Shown here: positions 7,160 to 15,968 of the stretch, one piece after another | How positions within the stretch are numbered: the first letter of the stretch is position 1 | Layout: each line of letters begins with the position of its first letter | Assembly: GCA_017303905.1 (NCBI GenBank) | Contig: JAFLBH010000001.1 | Coordinates: 1,589,809-1,653,808 of the forward strand | DNA length: 64,000 nt | Direction: 5' to 3' | DNA from: Bacteroidota bacterium | Lineage (GTDB): Bacteria; Bacteroidota; Bacteroidia; B-17B0; Aurantibacillaceae | Notes under the pieces: generated by a model | What the model was told of the DNA's origin: nothing | What the model saw: the letters and a program-made list of their open reading frames with translations, nothing else | Database searches by the model: none | Position numbers and translations under genes: made by a program

Positions 7160-10054
7160 TTAAATTTCTAAAGTGATAGTAATTACCGTGCCGTGGTGTG
7201 AAGGGTTAATTTCACTCTTATCTTTCATTACTACACTTTGTTTTTTATTATACAATTTCGAGTTCAATTCTAAAATGCTTGAAATGGTAGAGGTACCTAA
7301 AGATTTATGGCTGCTTTTTGCATGTTCTTTAGCCTTTATTAATCCGATACCGTCATCTTCAATCGTTATAACCAAATCCGTGCCAAGTTTTTTAAATCGA
7401 ATCCATAAGGTACCATGCTCATGCTTAGGTAAAATGCCATGAATTATGGAGTTTTCGGCATGGGGTTGAATAATCATATTCGGGATTTTTATTTCATCGG
7501 TATTGATGTCCGGATCTACCTCAATGATAAAATCAAATTTGTTTTTAAAACGTTCTTTCTCCAAGTCGAGATAATAATTTAAACGTACAATTTCATCCTT
7601 CAAACTAATCTGACTTTGCGCAGCTTTTTCAATAATCATTCTGATTAAGCGTGAAAACTTTGCCAGATATTCACTGGCCATTAAGCTATTATTTGTATTA
7701 ATATAGTTTTGAATGGATGTAAGTGAATTGAATATAAAATGCGGACTTAGCAAGGCGTTCATAGCCTGATGTTTTAATAAATTAATTTGCTGCTCTTCAC
7801 CCAAACGTTTGATGGCCTTTTTCTTTACACGTTTCACCCAGAAATAACTGCCAATACTAATCAGTAAAAGTGCGGCAACGGTTATTGTAATATATAACCA
7901 GGCAGTTTCTCCAAAGCTGATTTCTTTCTCTATTTCAATAACAACCGGGTCGCTCCAATTAATTTTATCCAGAGAAGCCGTTATTTTATAAGTGTGTTTA
8001 CCTCCTTTGATGGAGTTGATTTGTATTTGTTTGTTTTCTAAAAACGTTTCTTTTCCCGTCTCATCGGTGTATTTAAAGTATTGTTTGTTTGGCTTATTAA
8101 AAACCGGACTCGAAAAATAAATGGCTAAATTATTCTGCTCGGCTTTGAGAAATAATTTCTGTGGAACAGAATAATAAGCTTGTTGATCAATTTCATAGGA
8201 AACCAGGCTTATTGCATCCGGTTTGTTTTTTCTGGCGATTAGATCTTCAATTTTAGCAATGGAAATTCCTTTGTCGGTTGAAATGCAAGCCATATCTCCT
8301 TCAAAGGTGACATCATTGATGGTGTTGGATAATAAGCCACAGGATTTATTATATTCCGTTATAGGATTTAATTGCTGATCACAAATAAATAATCCGTTTA
8401 ATGTTGCCAGCCAAATGCTGTTCCTGTAAACTTTTATACGTTTAACTGAGGTTAATTTAATTTCTCCTAATTGAGAGTACGTTTTCTTAGTGTCATATAC
8501 ACTTAATCCTCCTTCATGCGCTAAAAACACTTTACCGTCAATCAATGAAATATGGTGAATGGAAAAACTGAATAACGTATCTTGATAAGATTTACCGCCA
8601 TTTAAATTGGCAATGGTAAGTCCGTTCGAAGTACCAATGAATACCTTCTCGTCCTTAACTAGAATAGAATTTATTTTAATACGATAATCCGGATATGAAA
8701 CTACCGTATCAATTACTGAATTGTTCGCAATGTTGATTTTGTAAATGGTTCCCGATTCGGCGGTTAATGCTTCTTTTTCATTCAACATCAACACAAATTT
8801 TGAACTGAACGGTTTAAATTTAAATGTGTTCTTTCCTGACACATAAAGCGAAGTATTATTATTAAAACCAAAGGATTTAGAGTAATAATAATTATTACCG
8901 ATATGGCTGATGTTGTAAATAGGTTCACCAAAAACCGCATCAGGGTTTGAAAGCGTTTTTGTAGAGTAATCAGCAAGGTTAAAGGCGTAAAGTCCGTTTG
9001 CAGTAGCGGCAAAAATTAAATTATTTGTAAAGGCCGCTTCGTTTACCGCAAGCGTTTTGTTGTCTAGAACAAACGAAAAATTATTAAGAAAGGGATTTTG
9101 TATAAAGTAAATACCGTCATTAAAAGTACTTAACCAAATATTTTCATTCTTGTCTTTCCCCAAATGATTAATGATAGTTGGTGAAATATTTAATATCTCA
9201 AAAACATCATAGGTGAGATTGTTTTCGTAAAGGAATAAGCTGTTATCAGTTGGAGTAGAGAACCAAATGCGATTGTATTTATCGATTAAGAGTTTATTAA
9301 TCGCTTTCTCTCCATTGATAAAAAAAGTTTTGGCGGCTTTGAATTTAGGGTAGTATGATTTTTCGACTTTGTAATTTTTATTGATGACTAAAATTTTATT
9401 GGTACTTCCTAAGGCAAGATTCCCGTTGTTATCGGCGCAAATCGAGTAAACAGCCGTGTTACCAAGTTCTTTTACTTTCTCCTGCTTCTCACCATTAAAC
9501 CAATAAAGTCCGGCACTTCTTCCAATGTAAACTCTACCTTCCTGACTTTTAAAAATGCAGAAGGCCTGATTGGTAAATCCCTTTAAATCGTCTTTAAATA
9601 CTTCACCGGTTTTTAAATTAACGGCGCACACTTCAATTTCATCTGTTAAACTATAGGCAAAATCGCCGGCAATAATTAATTCATCAACTTTATTGCTGAA
9701 ATTAAAAGCCTGTTCTTTTTTTGCACTGCCGTTTGATTTATTGTAACTGAAAATCCCTTCTTCACGGTTTACAACATATAAATCTTTTAAATCGAAATTT
9801 ATATTCCGAATATAATTCGATTTTAAGTTTTTCGCTTTAAGTTTTAAGAATTCGTAGCCGTCGTATGTATAAACTCCATTTTGTGTAGCCACATAAATAA
9901 GACCGTCCGGTCCTTGTTTTGCTGCCCAAATATTATTACTGCTTAATCCGTCTTCCGGACCATATTGCTGAAAGTTAAAGGCTTTTTGTTGCGCATGGAC
10001 TGTTACGCAAAAAATAAATAAAATAGCCAGCAAATATGTTCTGATACTTACCAC
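7160..10054 (-). CDS. LytS/YehU-type sensor histidine kinase with N-terminal beta-propeller
   Basis: 964 residues from a GTG start. A signal peptide (ending VHAQ) leads a large periplasmic region of two-component-regulator propeller repeats (first units NNIWAAKQGPDGLIYVATQNG). A Y_Y_Y-like beta domain follows at about 610-705 and one membrane segment at about 718-738. The His_kinase domain (PF06580 type) has phospho-acceptor His772 in LLSPHFIFNSL and an ATPase domain with an N-box (PHAENSIIHG) and GIGL glycine box. It should sense an external ligand, often a polysaccharide in this family, and phosphorylate the LytTR regulator encoded 34 bases upstream. The CHU_C gene directly downstream may share the transcript. 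Confidence 0.9.
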   Translation of the reverse strand: MVSIRTYLLAILFIFCVTVHAQQKAFNFQQYGPEDGLSSNNIWAAKQGPDGLIYVATQNGVYTYDGYEFLKLKAKNLKSNYIRNINFDLKDLYVVNREEGIFSYNKSNGSAKKEQAFNFSNKVDELIIAGDFAYSLTDEIEVCAVNLKTGEVFKDDLKGFTNQAFCIFKSQEGRVYIGRSAGLYWFNGEKQEKVKELGNTAVYSICADNNGNLALGSTNKILVINKNYKVEKSYYPKFKAAKTFFINGEKAINKLLIDKYNRIWFSTPTDNSLFLYENNLTYDVFEILNISPTIINHLGKDKNENIWLSTFNDGIYFIQNPFLNNFSFVLDNKTLAVNEAAFTNNLIFAATANGLYAFNLADYSTKTLSNPDAVFGEPIYNISHIGNNYYYSKSFGFNNNTSLYVSGKNTFKFKPFSSKFVLMLNEKEALTAESGTIYKINIANNSVIDTVVSYPDYRIKINSILVKDEKVFIGTSNGLTIANLNGGKSYQDTLFSFSIHHISLIDGKVFLAHEGGLSVYDTKKTYSQLGEIKLTSVKRIKVYRNSIWLATLNGLFICDQQLNPITEYNKSCGLLSNTINDVTFEGDMACISTDKGISIAKIEDLIARKNKPDAISLVSYEIDQQAYYSVPQKLFLKAEQNNLAIYFSSPVFNKPNKQYFKYTDETGKETFLENKQIQINSIKGGKHTYKITASLDKINWSDPVVIEIEKEISFGETAWLYITITVAALLLISIGSYFWVKRVKKKAIKRLGEEQQINLLKHQAMNALLSPHFIFNSLTSIQNYINTNNSLMASEYLAKFSRLIRMIIEKAAQSQISLKDEIVRLNYYLDLEKERFKNKFDFIIEVDPDINTDEIKIPNMIIQPHAENSIIHGILPKHEHGTLWIRFKKLGTDLVITIEDDGIGLIKAKEHAKSSHKSLGTSTISSILELNSKLYNKKQSVVMKDKSEINPSHHGTVITITLEI

Positions 10055-10088
10055 AAAAAGCCCAAGGGCATAAGTTTAAAGATACAAT

Positions 10089-10832
10089 TTATTTAGGAGA
10101 AACAGAGCGGTTTTTAATGAATTCAGCAAAGTCTTGCACACGCGCTTTTGAAATTTGTACGTGCGTGCCGTCGCTCAAAATTACTTCGCCGCCTTCGCTG
10201 TTAGAATACTCCTTAATGTAACTCACGTTGATAAGAGTAGAACGATGCGAACGGAAAAAATCGGTAGTTGGTAAAATAGCTTCAAACTCTTTAAGTGTTT
10301 TTGACGCTACAATTTTTTTACCGGTATTTAAATACAGTGTGGTGTAATTATCATTTGCTTCCAACCAAATAATATCTTTAAAATCAATTAAGTTAAAGCC
10401 TTTACTATGGTTAATTAATACAAGATTTTTATCGGTTTCTGCTTTTGCCACCGGCGCACCTTTGGTTTCATAATGCTGCACTACTTTTTTAATGGCTCCC
10501 TGAAGTTCACTTAACATGAGGGGTTTCATTAAATAATCAATGGCTCCTGCTTTTACCGCATTGATGCCATGCTCGCTATAAGCGGTTAAAAATACCACAC
10601 AAAAATCGCGGTTATAAATACCCTCCAACATTTGAAAACCATTCATTCCCGGCATATTGATATCAAGAAACACAACGTGAGGTTTCAAATCCTGAATTTT
10701 CACTTTTCCCTCAGGCCCGCTGCCGGCTTCACCTACTACCTCAATCTCAGGACAGTAATTCTTAAGCATATTAATAGTGTTACTACGGCTGTTCTCTTCG
10801 TCGTCGATAATTAAAGCTTTATATTTTTGCAT
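10089..10832 (-). CDS. LytTR-family response regulator
   Basis: 247 residues. An N-terminal receiver domain has the acidic pair near DDEENS (residues 10-15), phospho-acceptor Asp57 in VFLDINMPGMNG, and the conserved Lys in YLMKP. The C-terminal LytTR DNA-binding domain (about 140-240) has IIWLEANDNYTTLY and FFRSHRSTLINVSYI. It is cotranscribed with the LytS-type kinase (gap 34 bases) and should be its cognate output. Target genes cannot be read here; the CHU_C gene in the same run is a candidate. Confidence 0.94.
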   Translation of the reverse strand: MQKYKALIIDDEENSRSNTINMLKNYCPEIEVVGEAGSGPEGKVKIQDLKPHVVFLDINMPGMNGFQMLEGIYNRDFCVVFLTAYSEHGINAVKAGAIDYLMKPLMLSELQGAIKKVVQHYETKGAPVAKAETDKNLVLINHSKGFNLIDFKDIIWLEANDNYTTLYLNTGKKIVASKTLKEFEAILPTTDFFRSHRSTLINVSYIKEYSNSEGGEVILSDGTHVQISKARVQDFAEFIKNRSVSPK

Positions 10833-10994
10833 AATTTGGGGGTATTTACAAGGCTAATCTAAAAAAATAATTTAGATATTTATTAAAAACTTATTGAATA
10901 CGAGGTTTAATTGAGTAAAATCAGTTAAATGCTTAAATTCACAAGCTATAAACCTGTCAAAAAAGTAAGGACATTTTTTAAATCATAAATACGC

Positions 10995-13166
10995 ATGAAA
11001 AAGTTACTTGTTTTATTCGTTCTTTTTGCCGCAACGCTTGCCGCGCAAAATAAAATCACAGTTGAAGATATCTGGTTAAAATATTCATTTATGCCGGCAT
11101 CACCCGATGGTTATAACGCTATGAATGATGGGGTGCATTACACGGATTTGGAACAAGCCGGTGAAATCTATGATTTGGTTAAGTATGAAATTAAATCCGG
11201 CAAAAAAATTGGCGTCTTAGTAAAGGGCGATGATGTTAAGTTTAATGGTAAGGCAATTTCATTGGGTGGATATAGTTTTAGTCCGGATGAATCCAAAATT
11301 ATTTTAACTAACGAATCAGAACACATTTACCGTCGTTCTTCTAAAGCAGCTAATTTTATTTATGATATCAAGAATAAAAAGGTAATTGAATTAAGTAGCG
11401 GTGGTAAGCAAATGTTTCCAACGTTTTCTCCGGATTGCAAGAAGGTGGCATTTGTGCGCGACAACAATTTATTCATTAAAAATCTCGAAACTTTAGAGGA
11501 AACGAAAGTAACTACCGACGGAGAATACAATAAGATTAAAAATGGTTGGGCAGATTGGGTATATGAGGAAGAATTTTCAAAGGCGAATTATTTTGAGTGG
11601 AGCAGCAACGGAACCTATTTGGCCTACGTAAAGTTTAATGAAACAAATGTGAAGGAATACAGTATGGATATGTACAATGGTGCGCTCTATCCTGATAAAA
11701 CAACATTTAAATATCCCAAAGCCGGCGAAGATAATTCCATTGTCTCCGTTCATGTGTATGATGTGAAGTCGGGCAACACCATTACCGCCGATATTGGTTC
11801 GGAAAAGGACATTTACATTCCGCGCATTACCTGGACTAACAACGACGCTTCATTGTGTATTCAACGCATGAATCGTTTGCAGAATAAAATCGAATTATTG
11901 TACGCGAATGCAAAAGACGGAAGTTCAAAAGTTATTTTAACCGAAGAAGCAAAAACATATATAGATATTACGGATTATCTTACATTCTTGCCGGATAACA
12001 GCGGATTTATTTGGTGTAGCGAGATGGATGAATTCAATCATTTGTATTATTATTCGAACGAAGGAAAGTTGATCAATCAAATCACTAAGGGAAATTGGGA
12101 TGTGATTGATTTTAAAGGTTACGATGCTAAAACTAAAACTTTGTTTTATACTTCTACAGAACGTGGCGCTATCAATCGCGATTTATTTAGCGTAAAATTA
12201 AATGGAACCGGTAAAAAAATGTTATCTACCGCTGAAGGATTTACCGATGCTGATTTTACGAATGGATTTAAATATTATGTAAGCAGTTATAGCAATGCCA
12301 ATACACCAACGATTTACGAATTACACAGTGCCGATGGTAAATTGATTAAAGTTTTAGAGGATAATGCAAAGCTGAAAGAGAAAATTAAGTCTTACACTGT
12401 GTCACCAAAAACATTTTTTACTTTCAAAACGTCTGAAAATGTAGAATTGAACGGATTTATGATTAAGCCGCATAATTTTGATCCGAATAAAAAATACCCT
12501 GTTTACATGTTCGCGTATAATGGTCCGGGTTCAAATGAATGTAACAATTCGTGGGAGTCGTTTGAATATTGGTGGCATCAGTTACTCGCACAAGAAGGAT
12601 ATATGGTTGTTTGTGTTGATGGCCGAGGAACTTTAGGACGCGGGAGTCAATTTAAGCACTGCACGTATTTACAATTAGGGAAATTAGAAACGATCGATCA
12701 AATTGAAGCAGCGAAATATTTGGGTACTTTGCCTTATGTAGATAAAACACGTATCGGATTCCAAGGATGGAGTTACGGCGGGTACATGGCATCTTTATTG
12801 ATTAGTAAAGGCGCTGATTATTTTAAAGCAGCGATTGCAGTAGCACCGGTTACAAACTGGAAGTACTACGATAACATTTATACAGAGCGATTCTTGCGTA
12901 AGCCTGCAGACAATAAAAGTGGCTATGAAGACAATTCACCGGTTAATTTCGTGAAGCAGATTAAAGGTAAATTTTTATTAATTCACGGAAGTGCGGATGA
13001 CAATGTGCATTATCAAAACAGTATGGAAATGGCAAAAGCATTAGTGATGCATAACATTCCGTTCGAATTCATGACATATCCGAATAAAAACCACGGCATT
13101 TACGGAGGTAATACGCGTCTGCATTTATTTAATAAGATGCTGAACTTTGTAAAAACGAATTTATAA
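10995..13166 (+). CDS. Dipeptidyl peptidase IV (S9B family prolyl oligopeptidase)
   Basis: 723 residues with a signal peptide (residues 1-17, ending TLAAQ). The N-terminal eight-bladed propeller (DPPIV_N) includes WADWVYEEEFSKANYFEWS, the region with the paired glutamates that bind the substrate N-terminus. The alpha/beta-hydrolase domain has catalytic Ser593 (GWSYGGY), Asp668 (GSADDNVH) and His700 (NKNHGIYG). It removes X-Pro or X-Ala dipeptides from peptide N-termini in the periplasm, feeding peptide catabolism. Sir2 follows after one base. It is divergent from the LytTR operon across 162 bases in which I see no RNA gene. Confidence 0.95.
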   Translation: MKKLLVLFVLFAATLAAQNKITVEDIWLKYSFMPASPDGYNAMNDGVHYTDLEQAGEIYDLVKYEIKSGKKIGVLVKGDDVKFNGKAISLGGYSFSPDESKIILTNESEHIYRRSSKAANFIYDIKNKKVIELSSGGKQMFPTFSPDCKKVAFVRDNNLFIKNLETLEETKVTTDGEYNKIKNGWADWVYEEEFSKANYFEWSSNGTYLAYVKFNETNVKEYSMDMYNGALYPDKTTFKYPKAGEDNSIVSVHVYDVKSGNTITADIGSEKDIYIPRITWTNNDASLCIQRMNRLQNKIELLYANAKDGSSKVILTEEAKTYIDITDYLTFLPDNSGFIWCSEMDEFNHLYYYSNEGKLINQITKGNWDVIDFKGYDAKTKTLFYTSTERGAINRDLFSVKLNGTGKKMLSTAEGFTDADFTNGFKYYVSSYSNANTPTIYELHSADGKLIKVLEDNAKLKEKIKSYTVSPKTFFTFKTSENVELNGFMIKPHNFDPNKKYPVYMFAYNGPGSNECNNSWESFEYWWHQLLAQEGYMVVCVDGRGTLGRGSQFKHCTYLQLGKLETIDQIEAAKYLGTLPYVDKTRIGFQGWSYGGYMASLLISKGADYFKAAIAVAPVTNWKYYDNIYTERFLRKPADNKSGYEDNSPVNFVKQIKGKFLLIHGSADDNVHYQNSMEMAKALVMHNIPFEFMTYPNKNHGIYGGNTRLHLFNKMLNFVKTNL

Positions 13167-13167
13167 T

Positions 13168-13860
13168 TTGAAGAAAAAGCTTGTCATATTTAGTGGTGCA
13201 GGCGTAAGCGCCGAAAGCGGACTCAAAACTTTCAGGGACACCGGAGGTTTATGGGAAGAATTCCGTATTGAAGATGTGGCAACTCCTGAAGCTTGGGCTG
13301 CTAATCCGGCCTTGGTTACGGAATTCTATAATTTAAGAAGAAAGCAAGTAATGGAAGCGCAACCTAACGACGCGCATAAGTTAATTGCAGAGCTTGAGTC
13401 GATATATGATATTAGTATAATAACACAAAACATCGACGATTTACACGAAAGAGCCGGCAGTAAAAAAGTACTGCATTTACATGGAGAAATTATGAAAGTA
13501 AGAAGCTCCATGTATCCTGATTTAGTTTATCCCATTGATAAATGGGAAATCAAAATAGGAGAGATGTGTGAACGAGGCTCTCAGTTAAGACCTCATATTG
13601 TATGGTTTGGAGAAATGGTGCCTGAGATGGATAATGCAATTGGTATCGCTGCAGAAGCAGATTTATTTGTTGTTATTGGAACTTCTTTAAACGTATATCC
13701 GGCAGCCGGTATTTTAAATTACGTAAAGCCAAGCGCTCAAAAGTGGTTAATTGATCCGGGTGATTTTAATTTGGATTACGTCATTAACTTGAAGCACATC
13801 AAGAAAACCGCAACGGAGGGAATGAAAAATCTTTCAACGGAATTATTAAAAAAATCTTAA
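13168..13860 (+). CDS. Sir2-family NAD-dependent protein deacylase (class III, zinc site missing)
   Basis: 230 residues from a TTG start one base after the peptidase stop. NAD-binding motifs: SGAGVSAESGL (9-19), TFRDTGGLW and TQNIDDLHERAG (86-97). The catalytic base is His105 in LHLHGE. Tyr54 and Arg57 (FYNLRR) match the class III pair that recognises succinyl- and malonyl-lysine, so desuccinylase activity is likely. The usual four zinc cysteines are not there: the first pair is replaced by Ser113-Ser114 and only Cys134 remains. The fold is presumably stable without zinc, as in some other bacterial members. Confidence 0.9.
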   Translation: MKKKLVIFSGAGVSAESGLKTFRDTGGLWEEFRIEDVATPEAWAANPALVTEFYNLRRKQVMEAQPNDAHKLIAELESIYDISIITQNIDDLHERAGSKKVLHLHGEIMKVRSSMYPDLVYPIDKWEIKIGEMCERGSQLRPHIVWFGEMVPEMDNAIGIAAEADLFVVIGTSLNVYPAAGILNYVKPSAQKWLIDPGDFNLDYVINLKHIKKTATEGMKNLSTELLKKS

Positions 13861-13880
13861 GGATTAATTTCTTAATCCTT
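13859..13880. terminator. Possible bidirectional hairpin at a convergent gene junction
   Basis: An 8-base inverted repeat (AAGGATTA / TAATCCTT) with a 6-base loop spans the stops of sir2 (plus) and the PD40 gene (minus). It is AT-rich with no T-run of note, so it is a weak terminator candidate. Confidence 0.35.
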
Positions 13881-15854
13881 AAAGATTCCCATTCTCACTA
13901 ATTGATCGAGGTAAACACGTTTACCATTGTATAATGCAGTAACGAATGCGTCTTTTTGTCCGGCATCAATTACTTTTTTCATATGCTCATACGCGCTATT
14001 TAATGTTTTGAAATTACCACCAATAGTCATACGAGTAATTCCGTCATTTAATAAAAGCTTCTCAACCTTCCCTAAACCTTTTAAGTGACTGTAACGATAG
14101 TTACGAGGTTTTTTATAGGCTGCAATCTGTACTCTGAAAATTAATCCTTTTGCTTCAATGTCACCATATCGACCTGCAAAAGTTTTAGCTTTGGTTTGAG
14201 CAGGAGTTTTAGGAGTGAAGTTATCAGCTAATAAAGAATCTTTCTTAACCGGTTTCGCTGTATCAGGCGGAACGCTAAAATCAATATCAAATATTTTTTC
14301 AGTGTATTCAGTAATCGCGCTCGCATCAATTTCTAAAGTGCGCGGATAATAGTTTTGATAGGTGTAGGTAATCTTATATTTTGCACCGGCCGGAAATGTG
14401 GTTACATAATTTCCGGTTGCAGTATTAGATTTAAGTTTGTTATACACCTCGTTGTTATTGGAGGTTATTTCAACTTTAATGTCGCCTTCTGCCGGAACTT
14501 TGTTGAAAGTGATATTACCTTTTACTAAGTAAACAACAGGTGCCTTTTCGGTAGTACCCGGATCTACGAAATACAAATCTTTTAAGCCGGCTCCGCCTTT
14601 TTTACCACTTGCATAGTAACCTGTTTTTCCACTTGCCGATAAAACGTAATAAATGTCATCATCGGTGGTATTGATTGGGTAACCTAAATTACGAGGCGTT
14701 ACATTAAAGGTTGAATCCTTCATTTTCGCTTCAAAAATATCGTAGCCACCCATGCTGTTTTTTCCTTTCGAGCTGTAATATAAAGTAACGCCATCAGGGT
14801 GAATGAAAGGAGCGTCATCGTCAAGCGCCGTATTTATAGAGTCACCTAAGTTCTCTACTTTTCCCCAGGTACTATCAGGTAATAAACGTGCTCGGTAAAT
14901 ATCGCGACCGCCTTTTCCACCACTTCTTTCACTTGAGAAATAGAGTGTTTTTCCGTCGGATGTTAAAGAGCAACTTCCTTCCCATGCAAATGAGTTAATT
15001 TCACCAATTAATTTCACCGGTACACTCCAGGTCGTATCTTTTAAATAACTGATGTAGATATCGCCATGATCATCACCATTATCGCGATAAACAAATAATT
15101 TCTGGCCATCAGGACTAATCGCAATAGCAGCATCGTGTGTGTTGGTGTTTATGTTAGTAATGGGCGTTGGTTTGGTCCATTCTCCATTTACTTTTTTCGA
15201 CTGAAAAACATCTTCGTAATAATCGCCATATTCAAAAGGCTGCATAAGTTTATTTTGACGACCTCCGGTACTTTCTTTACCAACATAAGTAAAAATCATA
15301 ATTGATTCGTCGGCAGAAACTACAGGTACGTACTCTTCGTTTTCGCTGTTTAAAATATTACCTGCGTGTGTGATTTTTGCATTAGTAGGATTAGCATAAA
15401 GAATTTTTCCGTTTTCAGAGTAACGTATTACTTGTTTGGAGGCTTCTTTATCTTCAGGAATGGCACGTTTATTAGCGATGTATTGATTCGCCATGGTAAT
15501 AGCTTCATCAAATTTGTAATTTAAATGGTATGCACGAGCCAAATCAAACTCAATGTTTTCAGCTTTTTTGTTTTTGGCGTATACCTCTCCGATTAATTTA
15601 AGGGCTTCTTCATGTTTATCGCTGCGGTAAAGGCAACAACGTCCGTAAACGAACTTTAAGAAGATTTCATCCGGATGCGCATAATACAATTTTTCATAGA
15701 TAGGTAATGCCGCTAAATATTCTTTCTCATCATACATGATAAGAGCATATTGCATCGAATCGCTTTCGGTTTTACGCCATTTACGCGTGTTGGTAATTTG
15801 TGCAAACGAAAAACTTACCAATAAAGAAAAAGCTACTAATACTTTGTATTTCAT
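13872..15854 (-). CDS. Envelope protein with TPR, PD40 propeller and SPOR-like C-terminus
   Basis: 660 residues with a signal peptide (ending FSFAQ). Order: TPR-like helices at about 25-150; PD40/WD40-like propeller at about 175-440 with repeats such as AISPDGQKLFVYRDNGD, TSDGKTLYFSSERSGGKGGRDIY and HPDGVTLYYSSKGKNSMGGYDIF; a carboxypeptidase-like beta domain at about 445-530; and a C-terminal SPOR-like region (FRVQIAAYKKPRNY to the end). The layout resembles PorE-type T9SS-associated proteins, but those end in OmpA, not SPOR. A peptidoglycan-binding, envelope-spanning role is inferred. A cluster of short inverted repeats lies just upstream of the start. Confidence 0.75.
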   Translation of the reverse strand: MKYKVLVAFSLLVSFSFAQITNTRKWRKTESDSMQYALIMYDEKEYLAALPIYEKLYYAHPDEIFLKFVYGRCCLYRSDKHEEALKLIGEVYAKNKKAENIEFDLARAYHLNYKFDEAITMANQYIANKRAIPEDKEASKQVIRYSENGKILYANPTNAKITHAGNILNSENEEYVPVVSADESIMIFTYVGKESTGGRQNKLMQPFEYGDYYEDVFQSKKVNGEWTKPTPITNINTNTHDAAIAISPDGQKLFVYRDNGDDHGDIYISYLKDTTWSVPVKLIGEINSFAWEGSCSLTSDGKTLYFSSERSGGKGGRDIYRARLLPDSTWGKVENLGDSINTALDDDAPFIHPDGVTLYYSSKGKNSMGGYDIFEAKMKDSTFNVTPRNLGYPINTTDDDIYYVLSASGKTGYYASGKKGGAGLKDLYFVDPGTTEKAPVVYLVKGNITFNKVPAEGDIKVEITSNNNEVYNKLKSNTATGNYVTTFPAGAKYKITYTYQNYYPRTLEIDASAITEYTEKIFDIDFSVPPDTAKPVKKDSLLADNFTPKTPAQTKAKTFAGRYGDIEAKGLIFRVQIAAYKKPRNYRYSHLKGLGKVEKLLLNDGITRMTIGGNFKTLNSAYEHMKKVIDAGQKDAFVTALYNGKRVYLDQLVRMGIFKD

Positions 15855-15881
15855 ATGGAGAGGGATGTTCAGGTTAGAGGT

Positions 15882-15932
15882 GTTTTAGTCAGTCTAAAAT
15901 AACCAATATTTTAGACAAATAATCGTCTAAAA
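15882..15932. repeat. Clustered GTCTAAAA inverted/direct repeats upstream of the PD40 gene
   Basis: A perfect 10-base inverted repeat (GTCTAAAATA at 15892-15901 and its complement at 15907-15916, 5-base spacer) is followed by a further GTCTAAAA at 15925-15932 and preceded by a one-mismatch copy TTTTAGTC at 15882-15889. It lies 28-78 bases upstream of the minus-strand ATG at 15854. It could be an operator array or a leader hairpin. Confidence 0.5.
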
Positions 15933-15968
15933 GGGTAAAACTTACTAAGATTGGGACGGTTAATAACC

